Position numbers and translations under genes: made by a program
Part shown: piece by piece, positions 9,731 through 17,798 of the stretch
How positions within the stretch are numbered: position 1 is the stretch's first letter
How the letters are laid out: each line of letters opens with the position of its first letter
Source of the DNA: JAEUIV01 sp033763795
GTDB lineage: Bacteria > Planctomycetota > Phycisphaerae > Phycisphaerales > UBA1924
DNA length: 64,000 nucleotides
Assembly: GCA_033763795.1 (NCBI GenBank)
Contig: JANRJV010000013.1
Coordinates: 68,543-132,542, forward strand
Direction of reading: 5' to 3'
Notes under the pieces: model-generated
Seen by the model: the letters and a program-made list of their open reading frames with translations, nothing else
The model's database searches: none
Told to the model about the DNA's origin: nothing

Positions 9731-10726
9731 GTGACCGCGATGACGACCGCCGACGACGCTCTTTCTCGTCTTGAGATCCGGCCCCAGGGGGCGGGTGTGA
9801 CGCTGGAGGAGGCGCGGCGGTATGTGCGGGGGCTGACGACGGGGCACTACGAGAACTTCAGCGTGCTGTCGCGGCTGGTGCCGGCGGACCTGCGGGACGA
9901 CTTCGCGGCGGTGTACGCGTACTGCCGGTGGTCGGACGACCTGGCGGACGAGACGGGGGCGGACGAGTCGGCGCGGGCGCGATCGCTGGAGCTTCTGAGC
10001 GAGTGGCGGCGGCAACTGCGGAGGTGCTTCGCGTTTGCGCGGGGGGAGAGCGACGAGCGGCCGCGGCATGCGGTGTATGTAACGCTGGCGGAGACGGTGC
10101 GGCGGCGGGGCCTGCTGGAGGAGCCTTTCCAGCATCTGTTGGACGCGTTCGAGCAGGATCAGCGGGTGCGGCGGTACGAGACGTGGGAGCAGGTCGTCGG
10201 GTACTGCACGCGGAGCGCGGACCCGGTGGGTCGGATCATCCTGATGCTGGACGGCCGGGACATCGCCTCGGGCGGGTCGGCGGAGCTTGTGCGGATGTCG
10301 GACGCGACGTGCACGGCTTTGCAACTGACGAACTTCTGGCAGGACGTGCGGCGTGATCTCCTGGAGCGCGACCGGGTGTACATCCCGGCGGCGGAGACGG
10401 GGCTGACGGGCGAGATGCTCCGGGAGTGGTCGGTGCGTGGGGAGGATCCGGCGGCGCGGGTGCCGTTCATCCGGGCGGTGCGGCCGCTGGTGGAGCGGAC
10501 GCGCGAGCTTTTCCGGGTCGGGCGGCCGCTGCCGCGTGCGCTGGGGAGCCGGCTGTCGCCGGTCGTGTGGCTGTTTGGCGCGGGGGGCGAGAGCGTCCTG
10601 GACGGTGTGGAGGGGATCGGCTGCGCGACGCTGTGGGAGCGGCCCCGGCTGGGGAAGGGTCGGAAGGCGGCGCTGGTCGTGCAGGCGGGTATTCTGCACG
10701 TGACGGGGTTGCTCCGGAGCCGTTGA
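9731..10726 (+). CDS. hpnC: squalene synthase-like HpnC (hydroxysqualene synthase)
   Basis: 331 residues from GTG 9731; an in-frame ATG at 9740 is an alternative. A trans-isoprenyl diphosphate synthase with the HpnC signature HYENFSVLSRLVP near the N terminus and the two Asp-rich motifs: SDDLADE and QDVRRDLLERDRVYIP. In the HpnCDE route, HpnC converts presqualene diphosphate, made by HpnD, to hydroxysqualene. First gene of a three-gene run with 11-base gaps, hence an operon. No clear Shine-Dalgarno sequence. Confidence 0.9.
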   Translation: MTAMTTADDALSRLEIRPQGAGVTLEEARRYVRGLTTGHYENFSVLSRLVPADLRDDFAAVYAYCRWSDDLADETGADESARARSLELLSEWRRQLRRCFAFARGESDERPRHAVYVTLAETVRRRGLLEEPFQHLLDAFEQDQRVRRYETWEQVVGYCTRSADPVGRIILMLDGRDIASGGSAELVRMSDATCTALQLTNFWQDVRRDLLERDRVYIPAAETGLTGEMLREWSVRGEDPAARVPFIRAVRPLVERTRELFRVGRPLPRALGSRLSPVVWLFGAGGESVLDGVEGIGCATLWERPRLGKGRKAALVVQAGILHVTGLLRSR

Positions 10727-10737
10727 GAAGCCGCACA

Positions 10738-11742
10738 GTGTCCGAACCCGCGGGTGCCTGTTCTCGATCGATCGCTGAGGCCTACGCGCAGTGCGCGGAG
10801 GTGGTTCGCCGCCGCGCGCGGAATTTCTATTACGGTCTGAGGCTGACCCCCGAGCCCAAGCGGTCTGCGATCTATTCGGTGTACGCGTGGATGCGGCGGG
10901 CGGATGACGAGGCGGACGCGGCGGGGGATCCGGCGCACAAGCGGGAGCGGCTGGCGGAGTTCCGCGCGTGCACGGAGCGGATGATCGCGGGCGAGGACCT
11001 GGGCGAGGCTGAGGGGGAGTTCGTGTGGGTGGCGTTCCGGGAGACGGTGCGGCGGCACGGGATCGATCCGCGGGATCTTCGGGACATGCTGGACGGCCTG
11101 GACGCGGACCTCCGGCACGAGCTGCGCGCGGCGGCGGCGCCGGGGGGCAAGCCCGTCCTGATCTGCGAGACGCGCGAGGAGCTGCGGCAGTACTGCTACC
11201 GGGTGGCGTCGACGGTGGGCCTGGTGTGCGTGCAGATCTGGGGTCTGCGGGATGAGTCGGAGCGTGCGGCGGCGCGGGAGCTGGCGATCCGGCGGGGCAC
11301 GGCGTTCCAGCTGACGAACATCCTGCGCGACTTTGCGCAGGACTACGACGAGCGTCGGGTGTATCTGCCGGCGGCGGACCTGGCGGCGGCGGGCGTGAGC
11401 GCGGACGACCTTCGGCGATGGAGCGACGACGAGCGGTGCCGACCGGTGGCGGCGTCGATCGCGGCGTGGGCGCGCGGGGAGTATGAGGCGTCGGCGCCGC
11501 TGGACCTGATGATCGATCCGGCGTGCTTCGCGGCGATCCGGACGATGACGCGCATCTATTCGGGGCTGCTATCGGTGATCGAGCGGGAGCCCTCGCGGAT
11601 CGCGGGGGCCCGGCGGATCCGTCTGCAGTCGGCGCACAAGGCTGGGATCGCGCTGCGTGCGTGCGCGCGGGCGTGGGTGAACGCGCACGTGCCGGCGACG
11701 TCGCCGCTGTATGCGGTGCTGATGACCGCGAGCCGAAGGTGA
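10738..11742 (+). CDS. hpnD: presqualene diphosphate synthase HpnD
   Basis: 334 residues from GTG 10738, 11 bases after hpnC. Earlier in-frame starts would lie inside hpnC. Condenses two farnesyl diphosphates to presqualene diphosphate. Conserved blocks: NFYYGLRLTPEPKR, the first Asp-rich motif RRADDEADA, YCYRVASTVGLV and the second motif LTNILRDFAQDYDERRVYLP. It shares its fold with HpnC, and both are needed together with HpnE. Confidence 0.9.
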   Translation: MSEPAGACSRSIAEAYAQCAEVVRRRARNFYYGLRLTPEPKRSAIYSVYAWMRRADDEADAAGDPAHKRERLAEFRACTERMIAGEDLGEAEGEFVWVAFRETVRRHGIDPRDLRDMLDGLDADLRHELRAAAAPGGKPVLICETREELRQYCYRVASTVGLVCVQIWGLRDESERAAARELAIRRGTAFQLTNILRDFAQDYDERRVYLPAADLAAAGVSADDLRRWSDDERCRPVAASIAAWARGEYEASAPLDLMIDPACFAAIRTMTRIYSGLLSVIEREPSRIAGARRIRLQSAHKAGIALRACARAWVNAHVPATSPLYAVLMTASRR

Positions 11743-11753
11743 GGGCGGCGGCG

Positions 11754-13124
11754 ATGTCGCGGGATATGAGCGTGATCGTGGTGGGGGGCGGCGTCGCGGG
11801 GATCGCGGCGGCGCTGGTGCTCGCGGAGGCGGGCGCGCGGGTGACGCTGCTGGAGACGCGGAAGAAGCTGGGGGGGCGGGCGACGAGCTTCGAGGACGTG
11901 CGCACGGGGCTGGTGATCGACAACTGCCAGCACGTGTCGCTGGGGTGCTGCACGAACTACCTGGACTTCTGCCGGCGGCTGGGGGTGGCGGAGAAGATCC
12001 GGTGGCTGCGCGAGATCTACTGGGTGGAAGCGGGGGGGCGGACGAGCGTGATGCGGCCCGGGGCCCTGCCGGCGCCGGGACATTTCTCGGCGTCGTTCCT
12101 GGCGGCGTCGTTCCTGACGGCGGCGGAGAAGCTCGCGGTCGGCGTGGCGATGAACGCGGCGCTGGTGGCGCGGCGTGAGGAGTGGAAGGGGCGGACCTTC
12201 GGGGAATGGCTCGCGGCCCACCGGCAGCCGGCGGGGGCGGTGGAGAAGTTCTGGTGTCCGGTGGTGGTGAGCGCGTGCAATCTGGAGCCGGCGCGGGTGA
12301 GCGCGGCGTCGGCGCTGCACGTGTTTCAGGAGGGGTTCCTGGCGCACAAGGACGCGGCGGCGATGGGTGTGTCGAGCGTGCCGCTGGTCGAGCTGTACGA
12401 CCCGGCGGAGCGGGCTGTGGAGGCGTCGGGCGGCTGCGTGCGGCTTGGGGCGAGCGTGGCACGGATCGGCGAGCGTGACGTGACGCTCGGGTCGGGCGAG
12501 CGGCTGGAGGCGGACGCGGTGATCTGCGCGGTGCCGCCGGAGCGGGCGGCGCGGATGGTGGACGCGGAGGTGCGGGCGCGGGACGCGCGGTTCGAGGCGA
12601 TGAGCCGGGTGGAGCACAGCCCGATTCTCGGAGTGCATCTGCGGTTTGACCGCGCGGTGCTGCCTTTCCACAGCGCGGTGCTGGTGGCGCGGCCCACGCA
12701 GTGGGTGTTCCGCAAGGACGGGGCGGGCGAGCAGGTGCACGCGGTGATCAGCGGGGCGGAAGAGTGGATGGGGCTCGACGAGACGGAGATCACGCGGCGC
12801 GTGATGGATGACATCGGGGCGTGCTTCCCGGGGGCGGAGGGTGCGCGGGTTCTGTCGTCGCGGCCGGTGAAGGAGAAGCTGGCGACGTTCGCGCCGACGC
12901 CCGCGGTTGAGGCGCTGCGGCCCACGACTCGGGGCGCGTCGGCGGTGATCCTGGCGGGTGATTTCGTGCAGACGGGTTGGCCCGCGACGATGGAGGGGGC
13001 GGCGCGGAGCGGGTATATGGCGGCGGCGGCGGCGCTTGGGATGGATGAGCGTGCGTTCGTGCGGCCCTCGCTGAGGCCCGGGGTGCTGGTGCGTTCGCTG
13101 GCGCCGCACCTGGCGCGGGCGTGA
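11754..13124 (+). CDS. hpnE: hydroxysqualene dehydroxylase HpnE
   Basis: 456 residues. ATG 11754 lies 11 bases after hpnD and immediately precedes the dinucleotide-binding motif VVGGGVAGIAAALVLAEAG. FAD-dependent amine-oxidase/phytoene-desaturase fold that reduces hydroxysqualene to squalene. Supporting blocks: KKLGGRATSF, DNCQHVSLGCC and the C-terminal ILAGDFVQTGWPATMEGAARSG. Completes the hpnCDE unit. The squalene-hopene cyclase gene is not in this window. Confidence 0.9.
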   Translation: MSRDMSVIVVGGGVAGIAAALVLAEAGARVTLLETRKKLGGRATSFEDVRTGLVIDNCQHVSLGCCTNYLDFCRRLGVAEKIRWLREIYWVEAGGRTSVMRPGALPAPGHFSASFLAASFLTAAEKLAVGVAMNAALVARREEWKGRTFGEWLAAHRQPAGAVEKFWCPVVVSACNLEPARVSAASALHVFQEGFLAHKDAAAMGVSSVPLVELYDPAERAVEASGGCVRLGASVARIGERDVTLGSGERLEADAVICAVPPERAARMVDAEVRARDARFEAMSRVEHSPILGVHLRFDRAVLPFHSAVLVARPTQWVFRKDGAGEQVHAVISGAEEWMGLDETEITRRVMDDIGACFPGAEGARVLSSRPVKEKLATFAPTPAVEALRPTTRGASAVILAGDFVQTGWPATMEGAARSGYMAAAAALGMDERAFVRPSLRPGVLVRSLAPHLARA

Positions 13125-13135
13125 GCGCGGGGCGG

Positions 13136-13170
13136 AAAACAAACGAGCCCCGATGAGGATCGGGGCTCGT
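13136..13170 (-). terminator. rho-independent terminator of rpmI-rplT
   Basis: Perfect 12-base-pair hairpin, ACGAGCCCCGAT (13143-13154) with ATCGGGGCTCGT (13159-13170) and a 4-base loop. On the minus strand it is followed by TTTGTTTT. It lies 39 bases downstream of the rplT stop, between the convergent hpnE and rplT genes. Confidence 0.88.
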
Positions 13171-13208
13171 GGGTGTGATCTTGAGATGCGCGTGGATGAG
13201 AGGCGTGA

Positions 13209-13583
13209 TCAGCCGCGGGCCGGGACGGCGGAGGTGGCCTTGACGGCGGACTTGACGAGTGTGTCGAAGGTTGCGGGGTCTTCGATGGCGACCTGGCTGA
13301 GCATTTTGCGGTTGAGCATGATGCCGGCCATTTTGAGCCCGTTCATGAAAAGGGAGTAGCGCGTGCCGCGCATCCGGCAGGCGGCGGTGATGCGGGTGAT
13401 CCAGAGTCGGCGCATGTCGCGCTTGCGTTGGCGGCGGTCGCGCCAGGCGTACTGTCCGGCCTTGATGAGCGCGACCTTGGCCTGCTGCGGGTGGCGGCTC
13501 TTTGTGCCGAAGTAGCCGCGGGCCTCGCGGAGAAGCCTCTTGTGCTTGCGCTTGCGTGCGGAACCGATGCGAACACGGGGCAT
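13209..13583 (-). CDS. rplT: 50S ribosomal protein L20
   Basis: 124 residues, close to the usual 117-120. MPRVRIGSARKRKHKRLLR at the start and GYFGTKSRHPQQAK, YAWRDRRQRKRDMRRLWITR and RYSLFMNGL are diagnostic. Strong ribosome binding site GAGGAG about 8 bases before the ATG. Second gene of the rpmI-rplT pair, ended by the hairpin at 13136-13170. L20 binds 23S rRNA early in assembly and in many bacteria represses its own operon. Confidence 0.97.
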   Translation of the reverse strand: MPRVRIGSARKRKHKRLLREARGYFGTKSRHPQQAKVALIKAGQYAWRDRRQRKRDMRRLWITRITAACRMRGTRYSLFMNGLKMAGIMLNRKMLSQVAIEDPATFDTLVKSAVKATSAVPARG

Positions 13584-13680
13584 GGAACCAACTCCTCAGC
13601 TTTGCTTCGGCCTGACGGGGGGGCTCATGCCCGCTTGGATCCCGGCAGACAGGGTGTGTGAACGGTGGGAGAGAGGGGAC

Positions 13681-13983
13681 TCAGGCGGCGGTCTTCGCGG
13701 CGGCGCGGGCGGCTTCGCGCATGGCGCGTCGCTGAGCCGGTGAGGGGCTGCGCTTGATGGCGGAGCGGGGCTGATCGCGCCCACGGAGCCTCATAAAGAG
13801 CAGCTTGGAGAGGCGCTTGGCGTCGGGGGTGCTGGCGAGGCTGCCGCCGCGGAGGCGGAGCTTTCGCTTGGGGCTCTTGGCGGAGCGGAGGTGCTTGTAG
13901 CCGGCCTTGTTGTGGTTGACCTTGCCGGTCTTGCTGATGCGGATCCGCTTCAGAAGTGCTTTGTGAGTTTTGACCTTTGGCAT
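13681..13983 (-). CDS. rpmI: 50S ribosomal protein L35 with C-terminal extension
   Basis: 100 residues; the first 65 or so match L35 (MPKVKTHKALLKRI, KAGYKHLRSAKSPKRKLRLRG). A further 35 basic, Ala-rich residues follow, which is longer than the usual 64-66. Normally the order is infC-rpmI-rplT; here the next gene upstream is unrelated and infC is not in the window. A good promoter and a strong leader hairpin lie just upstream. Confidence 0.93.
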   Translation of the reverse strand: MPKVKTHKALLKRIRISKTGKVNHNKAGYKHLRSAKSPKRKLRLRGGSLASTPDAKRLSKLLFMRLRGRDQPRSAIKRSPSPAQRRAMREAARAAAKTAA

Positions 13984-14018
13984 GGCGATCTCGCGGGAAG
14001 CGGAGCGAATGATGTCGT

Positions 14019-14044
14019 GCGCTCGCGGGACGTCCCGGGAGCGC
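14019..14044 (-). promoter_or_regulatory. strong hairpin in the rpmI leader (possible L20 control element)
   Basis: The 26 bases fold into a nearly complete stem (six pairs, one G-G mismatch, then five pairs) lying between the promoter at 14062-14090 and the rpmI start. L20 operons in other bacteria are controlled by L20 binding to leader RNA. The structure is seen; that role is inferred. Confidence 0.4.
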
Positions 14045-14061
14045 GAGAAGTCGAGTCGGTG

Positions 14062-14090
14062 AGTGTACGGGGCGCGTCGCGGGTTGGCAA
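14062..14090 (-). promoter_or_regulatory. sigma70-type promoter for rpmI-rplT
   Basis: On the minus strand: TTGCCA (14085-14090), 17-base spacer, TACACT (14062-14067). The predicted RNA start is about 70 bases before the rpmI ATG, giving a leader that includes the 14019-14044 hairpin. Confidence 0.7.
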
Positions 14091-14103
14091 CCGGCGCGGG
14101 CGG

Positions 14104-15390
14104 TCAGGGGCCGACGAATGCGTCGGAATCCGTGGTGGGGGTTTCGCGGCCGGTGAGTGAGCGGGAGGGGTTCGGGATCAGTGAGGGGAGCCACATGTTG
14201 TCGCCCGATTCGAGGACGGGCTGGGTGTAGAAGACGACGGAGCCGTCGGCGAAGAGGACGTTCTGGCCCTGACCGGCGTGGTTGTGGGAGGAGGCGAGGG
14301 GGTTGAAGGCCTCGCCGCGGCGGGCGCGCTCGATGATGGGGGAGCGGTCGGTGAGGACGACGGTTCGGCCGAGCTGGGCCCAGCCGGGGCGGCCCGGGGT
14401 GGGGAGCTGGTAGCTGAAGGAGATTTCTTCGGGGCGTCGCCAGTCGGTGGCTGAGAAGTCGGTGCGGAGGACGGGCGCGTGCTGATTGCCGGGGCAGGCG
14501 AGGGCGCCGATGGGGGTGTAGCCGCCGCTGACGAGGAGGTAGAGGTTTGCTGAGTGTGAGCGGGGGGCGTTGCCGACGTCCCACCATGTGCCGCCCAGGA
14601 AGGAGGCGGCCTGCTGGGGGAGGGCGCCGCGGTGATCGGCGGCGTACATCGCGAAGCCGGCGGCGGTGCGGCCCAGGTTGGCGGCGCACATGGTGCGGCG
14701 CGCGTCGTCGCTGGCGTGGTTGAACATGGGGCTGAGGAGCGATGTGCCGACGAGAAGGACGGCGGCGATGGCGCCGAGGTCGGCGACGCGCCAGCCGGGG
14801 CGCGGGGCGGCGGACTCGCCGCGGACGGGGGAGAGGAGGAAGCGGCGGCGGGCATGCTCGCTGGCGCTATCGATCTTGGCGAGCGTGGCGTCGATGAGCC
14901 GGGCGCAGTCGGCGGGGGCGGAGTCGGGGTCGCGGGCGTCGAGCAGGCTCAGGAGAGCGGCGACGCGGGAGTGTGCGGGGCCCGAGGGCGGGGCGAGGTC
15001 GGGGCTGGAGAAGTGGGCGTCGACTTCGAGGGCCGAGGTTTCGGCGAGGGCGTCGGGGCTGCGGGGTCGGCCTATGCGGCCGGCGAGGTCCTGCTCGCGA
15101 GCGCGGAGGACGCGGGCCATGGTGACGTCTACGAGGAGCGAGCGGGAGGGGCCGGCGACGGGTCCGTTGTCCTCCAGGAGGTGCATGCCGCCCGGGAGGG
15201 GCGCATCGAGGAGCGCGAGGAGCGATTCGATGGCGCGTTCTTCACGCGTGAGGGGGGAGGCGGGGAGCGGCGGGCCGTTGGCCTCGGCGGCGCGGCGGGC
15301 GATGAGGCGGTCGAGGGCGTCTCCGGCGAGGGTGGAGGCGAAGCCCTGCGAGTGGAGTTCGTTCGGGAGGTCGGAGGGCGGGGTGGTCAT
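14104..15390 (-). CDS. single-pass membrane protein, putative anti-sigma partner with pseudopilin/DUF1559-like outer domain
   Basis: 428 residues. About 200 acidic, helical residues come first, then one membrane segment (about 204-222, DLGAIAAVLLVGTSLLS). The outer part starts CAANLGRTAAGFAMYAADHRGALP and ends HAGQGQNVLFADGSVVF. These two blocks resemble the DUF1559 / 'prepilin-type processing-associated H-X9-DG' proteins of planctomycetes, although here the spacing is H-X10-DG and no prepilin N terminus exists. It starts 23 bases after the ECF sigma gene on the same strand, the usual place for an anti-sigma factor, and has the cytoplasmic-TM-periplasmic layout of one. No zinc anti-sigma motif (HxxxCxxC) is visible, so the anti-sigma role is inferred from context only. 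Confidence 0.6.
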   Translation of the reverse strand: MTTPPSDLPNELHSQGFASTLAGDALDRLIARRAAEANGPPLPASPLTREERAIESLLALLDAPLPGGMHLLEDNGPVAGPSRSLLVDVTMARVLRAREQDLAGRIGRPRSPDALAETSALEVDAHFSSPDLAPPSGPAHSRVAALLSLLDARDPDSAPADCARLIDATLAKIDSASEHARRRFLLSPVRGESAAPRPGWRVADLGAIAAVLLVGTSLLSPMFNHASDDARRTMCAANLGRTAAGFAMYAADHRGALPQQAASFLGGTWWDVGNAPRSHSANLYLLVSGGYTPIGALACPGNQHAPVLRTDFSATDWRRPEEISFSYQLPTPGRPGWAQLGRTVVLTDRSPIIERARRGEAFNPLASSHNHAGQGQNVLFADGSVVFYTQPVLESGDNMWLPSLIPNPSRSLTGRETPTTDSDAFVGP

Positions 15391-15413
15391 GCGGCAGTTG
15401 TGCTACGCGGGGG

Positions 15414-16058
15414 TCAGGTCCCGGGTTCGCGCGCGGCCTTGGTCCGGGAATCGGACTTTTCGGCGCGGGTCTGGGCCTCCCATGCCTTGGCGAAGGAGGC
15501 GACGGCGGCGTGGAGGCGGGATTTGACGGTGCCGACGGGGATGGAGAGCTGCTCGGCGATCTGCTGGTAGCTCATTCTCTGGAAGTAGGCGAGGAGCAGG
15601 ATCTCGCGCATGCGTGGGGGCATGGCGTCGACGGCGCTCTGGACGAGTCGGGACTGCTCGCGCTCTTCGAGCGGGAGGTCGGGTCCTGGCAGGTTGATGG
15701 CCATGAGGTCGACGAGCGCGTCGCCTTCGTCGCCCGAGGCTGAGGAGGCGCGCGCGGAGAGGGAGATGGCGGAGCGGCGCTGGATCTTGCGGAGGGCGTC
15801 GCGGGCCTTGTTGGCGGCGATGGTGAAGAGCCAGGGCTTGAAGGAGCGCGTGCGATCGAAGGATTCGAGCGACTGATGGACCTGCAGGAAGGCGTCCTGG
15901 AAGGCGTCCTCGGCGGTCTGGCGGTTGCCCGTGAGACGGAAGAGGAAGCGGAGGAGCGAATCGTGGTGGCGCTCGATGAGGAGTCGGAACGCGCCGACAT
16001 CACCGTCGAGGTAATCCTCGACGAGTTCCTCGTCCGTTCTGTGGAGCGTGTCCGCCAT
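15414..16058 (-). CDS. RNA polymerase ECF-type sigma factor
   Basis: 214 residues from ATG 16058; the open frame extends upstream but without protein character. Region 2 is clear (DEELVEDYLDGDVGAFRLLIERHHDSL, then AEDAFQDAFLQVHQSL and KPWLFTIAANKARDALRK). Region 4 carries the helix-turn-helix (LLLAYFQRMSYQQIAEQLSIPVGTVKSRLH). The two are joined by a linker of about 45 residues. It probably forms a two-gene unit with the membrane protein directly downstream, which may hold it inactive until an envelope signal. The regulon is unknown. Confidence 0.9.
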   Translation of the reverse strand: MADTLHRTDEELVEDYLDGDVGAFRLLIERHHDSLLRFLFRLTGNRQTAEDAFQDAFLQVHQSLESFDRTRSFKPWLFTIAANKARDALRKIQRRSAISLSARASSASGDEGDALVDLMAINLPGPDLPLEEREQSRLVQSAVDAMPPRMREILLLAYFQRMSYQQIAEQLSIPVGTVKSRLHAAVASFAKAWEAQTRAEKSDSRTKAAREPGT

Positions 16059-16201
16059 CGTGCGGTGGCCGCGGGACCGTGGAGATCGTACGCGCGGAGT
16101 ACGCGGGAGGGTCGGGCGGGGTTCGCGGGCGGCGGTTGAGGGGTAGGCGGCCGGGGCGGGCGCGCGTCCCTCCGGCGGGGGAGGGAGCGGGGTCGGCGGG
16201 G

Positions 16202-17644
16202 TTATGCGGTTGGGTCGGGCGCGGAGGCGGGTGCGGCGGGGAGGCGGTGCTCGCGGAGGATGCTCTCGACGGCAGAGAAGAGCTGGGCGGCGCGGGTCTG
16301 CCACGTGTGACTGGACCGGACACGTTCGACGGCGGCGCGGGAGATGGCCTGCGCGCGGGGGGGGTCGGCGAGGAGGGAGGCGAGCTTTTCGGCCGCTTCG
16401 TCGGGCGTGCGGAAAGTGAGGATCTCGCGGCCTTCGGTGAAGAGCTGATCGATGCCGGCGCGCCAGCGCTGCAGGGGGACGCAGCCCGAGGCGGCGATCT
16501 CGAGGACCTTGGGGTTCAGGCCCACGTCGTCCTGATAGCGCATGACGTTGAGCGCGGCGTGGGAGGTGCTGTAGTAGAGGCTGAGCTCGTGGTAGCCGAC
16601 GTCGCCCAGCGAGTCGCCTCGGATGTCCCAGCCCTGTCGGGCGGCGGCGGCCTGGCCGTTGCCGATGGTCACGCACTTGAAGCGGCGGGAGAGCCACGCG
16701 GCGGTGAAGGCGCGTTGCCAGGAGTCGATCTGGCGGAGGCCGGCGGTGAGGGCGGCCCAGAGCGGTGCGGAGCGGGGGCTCTGGGTGAGCGCGGCGATGA
16801 GCGAATCGGGCGAGCCGGCGGCGACGCGGGCGGCGTCGAACTTTTCGAGCATGGGGCGGTCGGGATCGCGCATCTGCTCGGCGAGGAGCGCATCGGCGAG
16901 CGCTTCGCCGGGCGGTCCTTTGCCCTCGTCGGAGGCGCGGAGCGCTTCGAGGACCGCGGAGCGTGCGGTCCAGGCCTGCTCGGCGCGGATGCCCGCGATG
17001 TCGGGGTTTGGGCGCTCGACCTCGGCGAGCATGCGGGCGGTGGGGGGCGCGTCGCCCGGGCCCGTGTTGATGGCGAGGTCGTACATCTTGCGGGGGACCG
17101 GCCAGGGTCGGAAGGTGGCTTCGTCCACACCGTAGGGCTGGGCGATGACGGAGGAGAAGTTGAGGATACGGCGCATCTCGGCGGCGGTGCCCTCGTTGTT
17201 GACGACGTGGATGTGTCCGGGCCAGGTCATGACAGAGCGGTCGAACATGCCGACGCTGCGCCCCTGCGAGGCCCAGAAGGGAGCGTCGAGCCACCAGTGG
17301 ATCATGGGGATGCCCAGCATCTGGAGGAAGCTGCGCATCTGTCCTGTTTCCCTGATGCGGACCCAGGGGAGGATGTGGAGGGGGTCGTTCCATAGGCCGG
17401 CGAGGACGTCGCAGCGGCGTGCGCGGAAGGTGTGCTCGACGGCGCGTGCGTAGGAGCTCTGGTGGCGGAGGGTGCGCTCGTCCGGCTTGCCGGCGGAGGC
17501 CTTGGAGAGGGAGATGTGGGCGGCGACGAACTGGGTGACGTCTTCGAAGAGGACTTCGTGGCCGGCGAGCTGGGCGCCGCGGAGCAGCTCTGAGAACTGG
17601 CTGCGCGAGTTCGTGCCTGGGGGGACGAGGGCGAGGATCCGCAT
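16202..17644 (-). CDS. CgeB-like family glycosyltransferase
   Basis: 480 residues, starting MRILALVPPGTNSRSQF. The C-terminal third matches the CgeB-type GT-B acceptor/donor half (LNPKVLEIAASGCVPLQ, DQLFTEGREILTFRTPDEAAEKL and a terminal helix with the HTWQTRAAQLF block). The middle contains a long Ala-rich helical insertion. There is no signal peptide, so it is cytoplasmic. It is divergent from hpnH, 154 bases away, which may mean shared regulation, but a role in hopanoid decoration is only a guess. The sugar and the acceptor are unknown. Confidence 0.7.
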   Translation of the reverse strand: MRILALVPPGTNSRSQFSELLRGAQLAGHEVLFEDVTQFVAAHISLSKASAGKPDERTLRHQSSYARAVEHTFRARRCDVLAGLWNDPLHILPWVRIRETGQMRSFLQMLGIPMIHWWLDAPFWASQGRSVGMFDRSVMTWPGHIHVVNNEGTAAEMRRILNFSSVIAQPYGVDEATFRPWPVPRKMYDLAINTGPGDAPPTARMLAEVERPNPDIAGIRAEQAWTARSAVLEALRASDEGKGPPGEALADALLAEQMRDPDRPMLEKFDAARVAAGSPDSLIAALTQSPRSAPLWAALTAGLRQIDSWQRAFTAAWLSRRFKCVTIGNGQAAAARQGWDIRGDSLGDVGYHELSLYYSTSHAALNVMRYQDDVGLNPKVLEIAASGCVPLQRWRAGIDQLFTEGREILTFRTPDEAAEKLASLLADPPRAQAISRAAVERVRSSHTWQTRAAQLFSAVESILREHRLPAAPASAPDPTA

Positions 17645-17798
17645 ACGGGCGACTCTACCGGGGCTACCGGGGGGCCTTCGGCGGTCCGGGCGGAGCGCGA
17701 CGGGGGCGTGGCGGGTCGGGATTGTGGAGGAGTCGGAGGGGCTGGCTGCGACTGATTCGCGGCGAGCGGTTAGTATGCACCCGACTTACGGAGGACCG

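Noticed and set aside
9623..11953. Upstream continuation of the ispH frame
   Set aside because: It crosses hpnC, hpnD and part of hpnE on the other strand and has low-complexity Pro/Arg composition; the canonical IspH start is at 9622.
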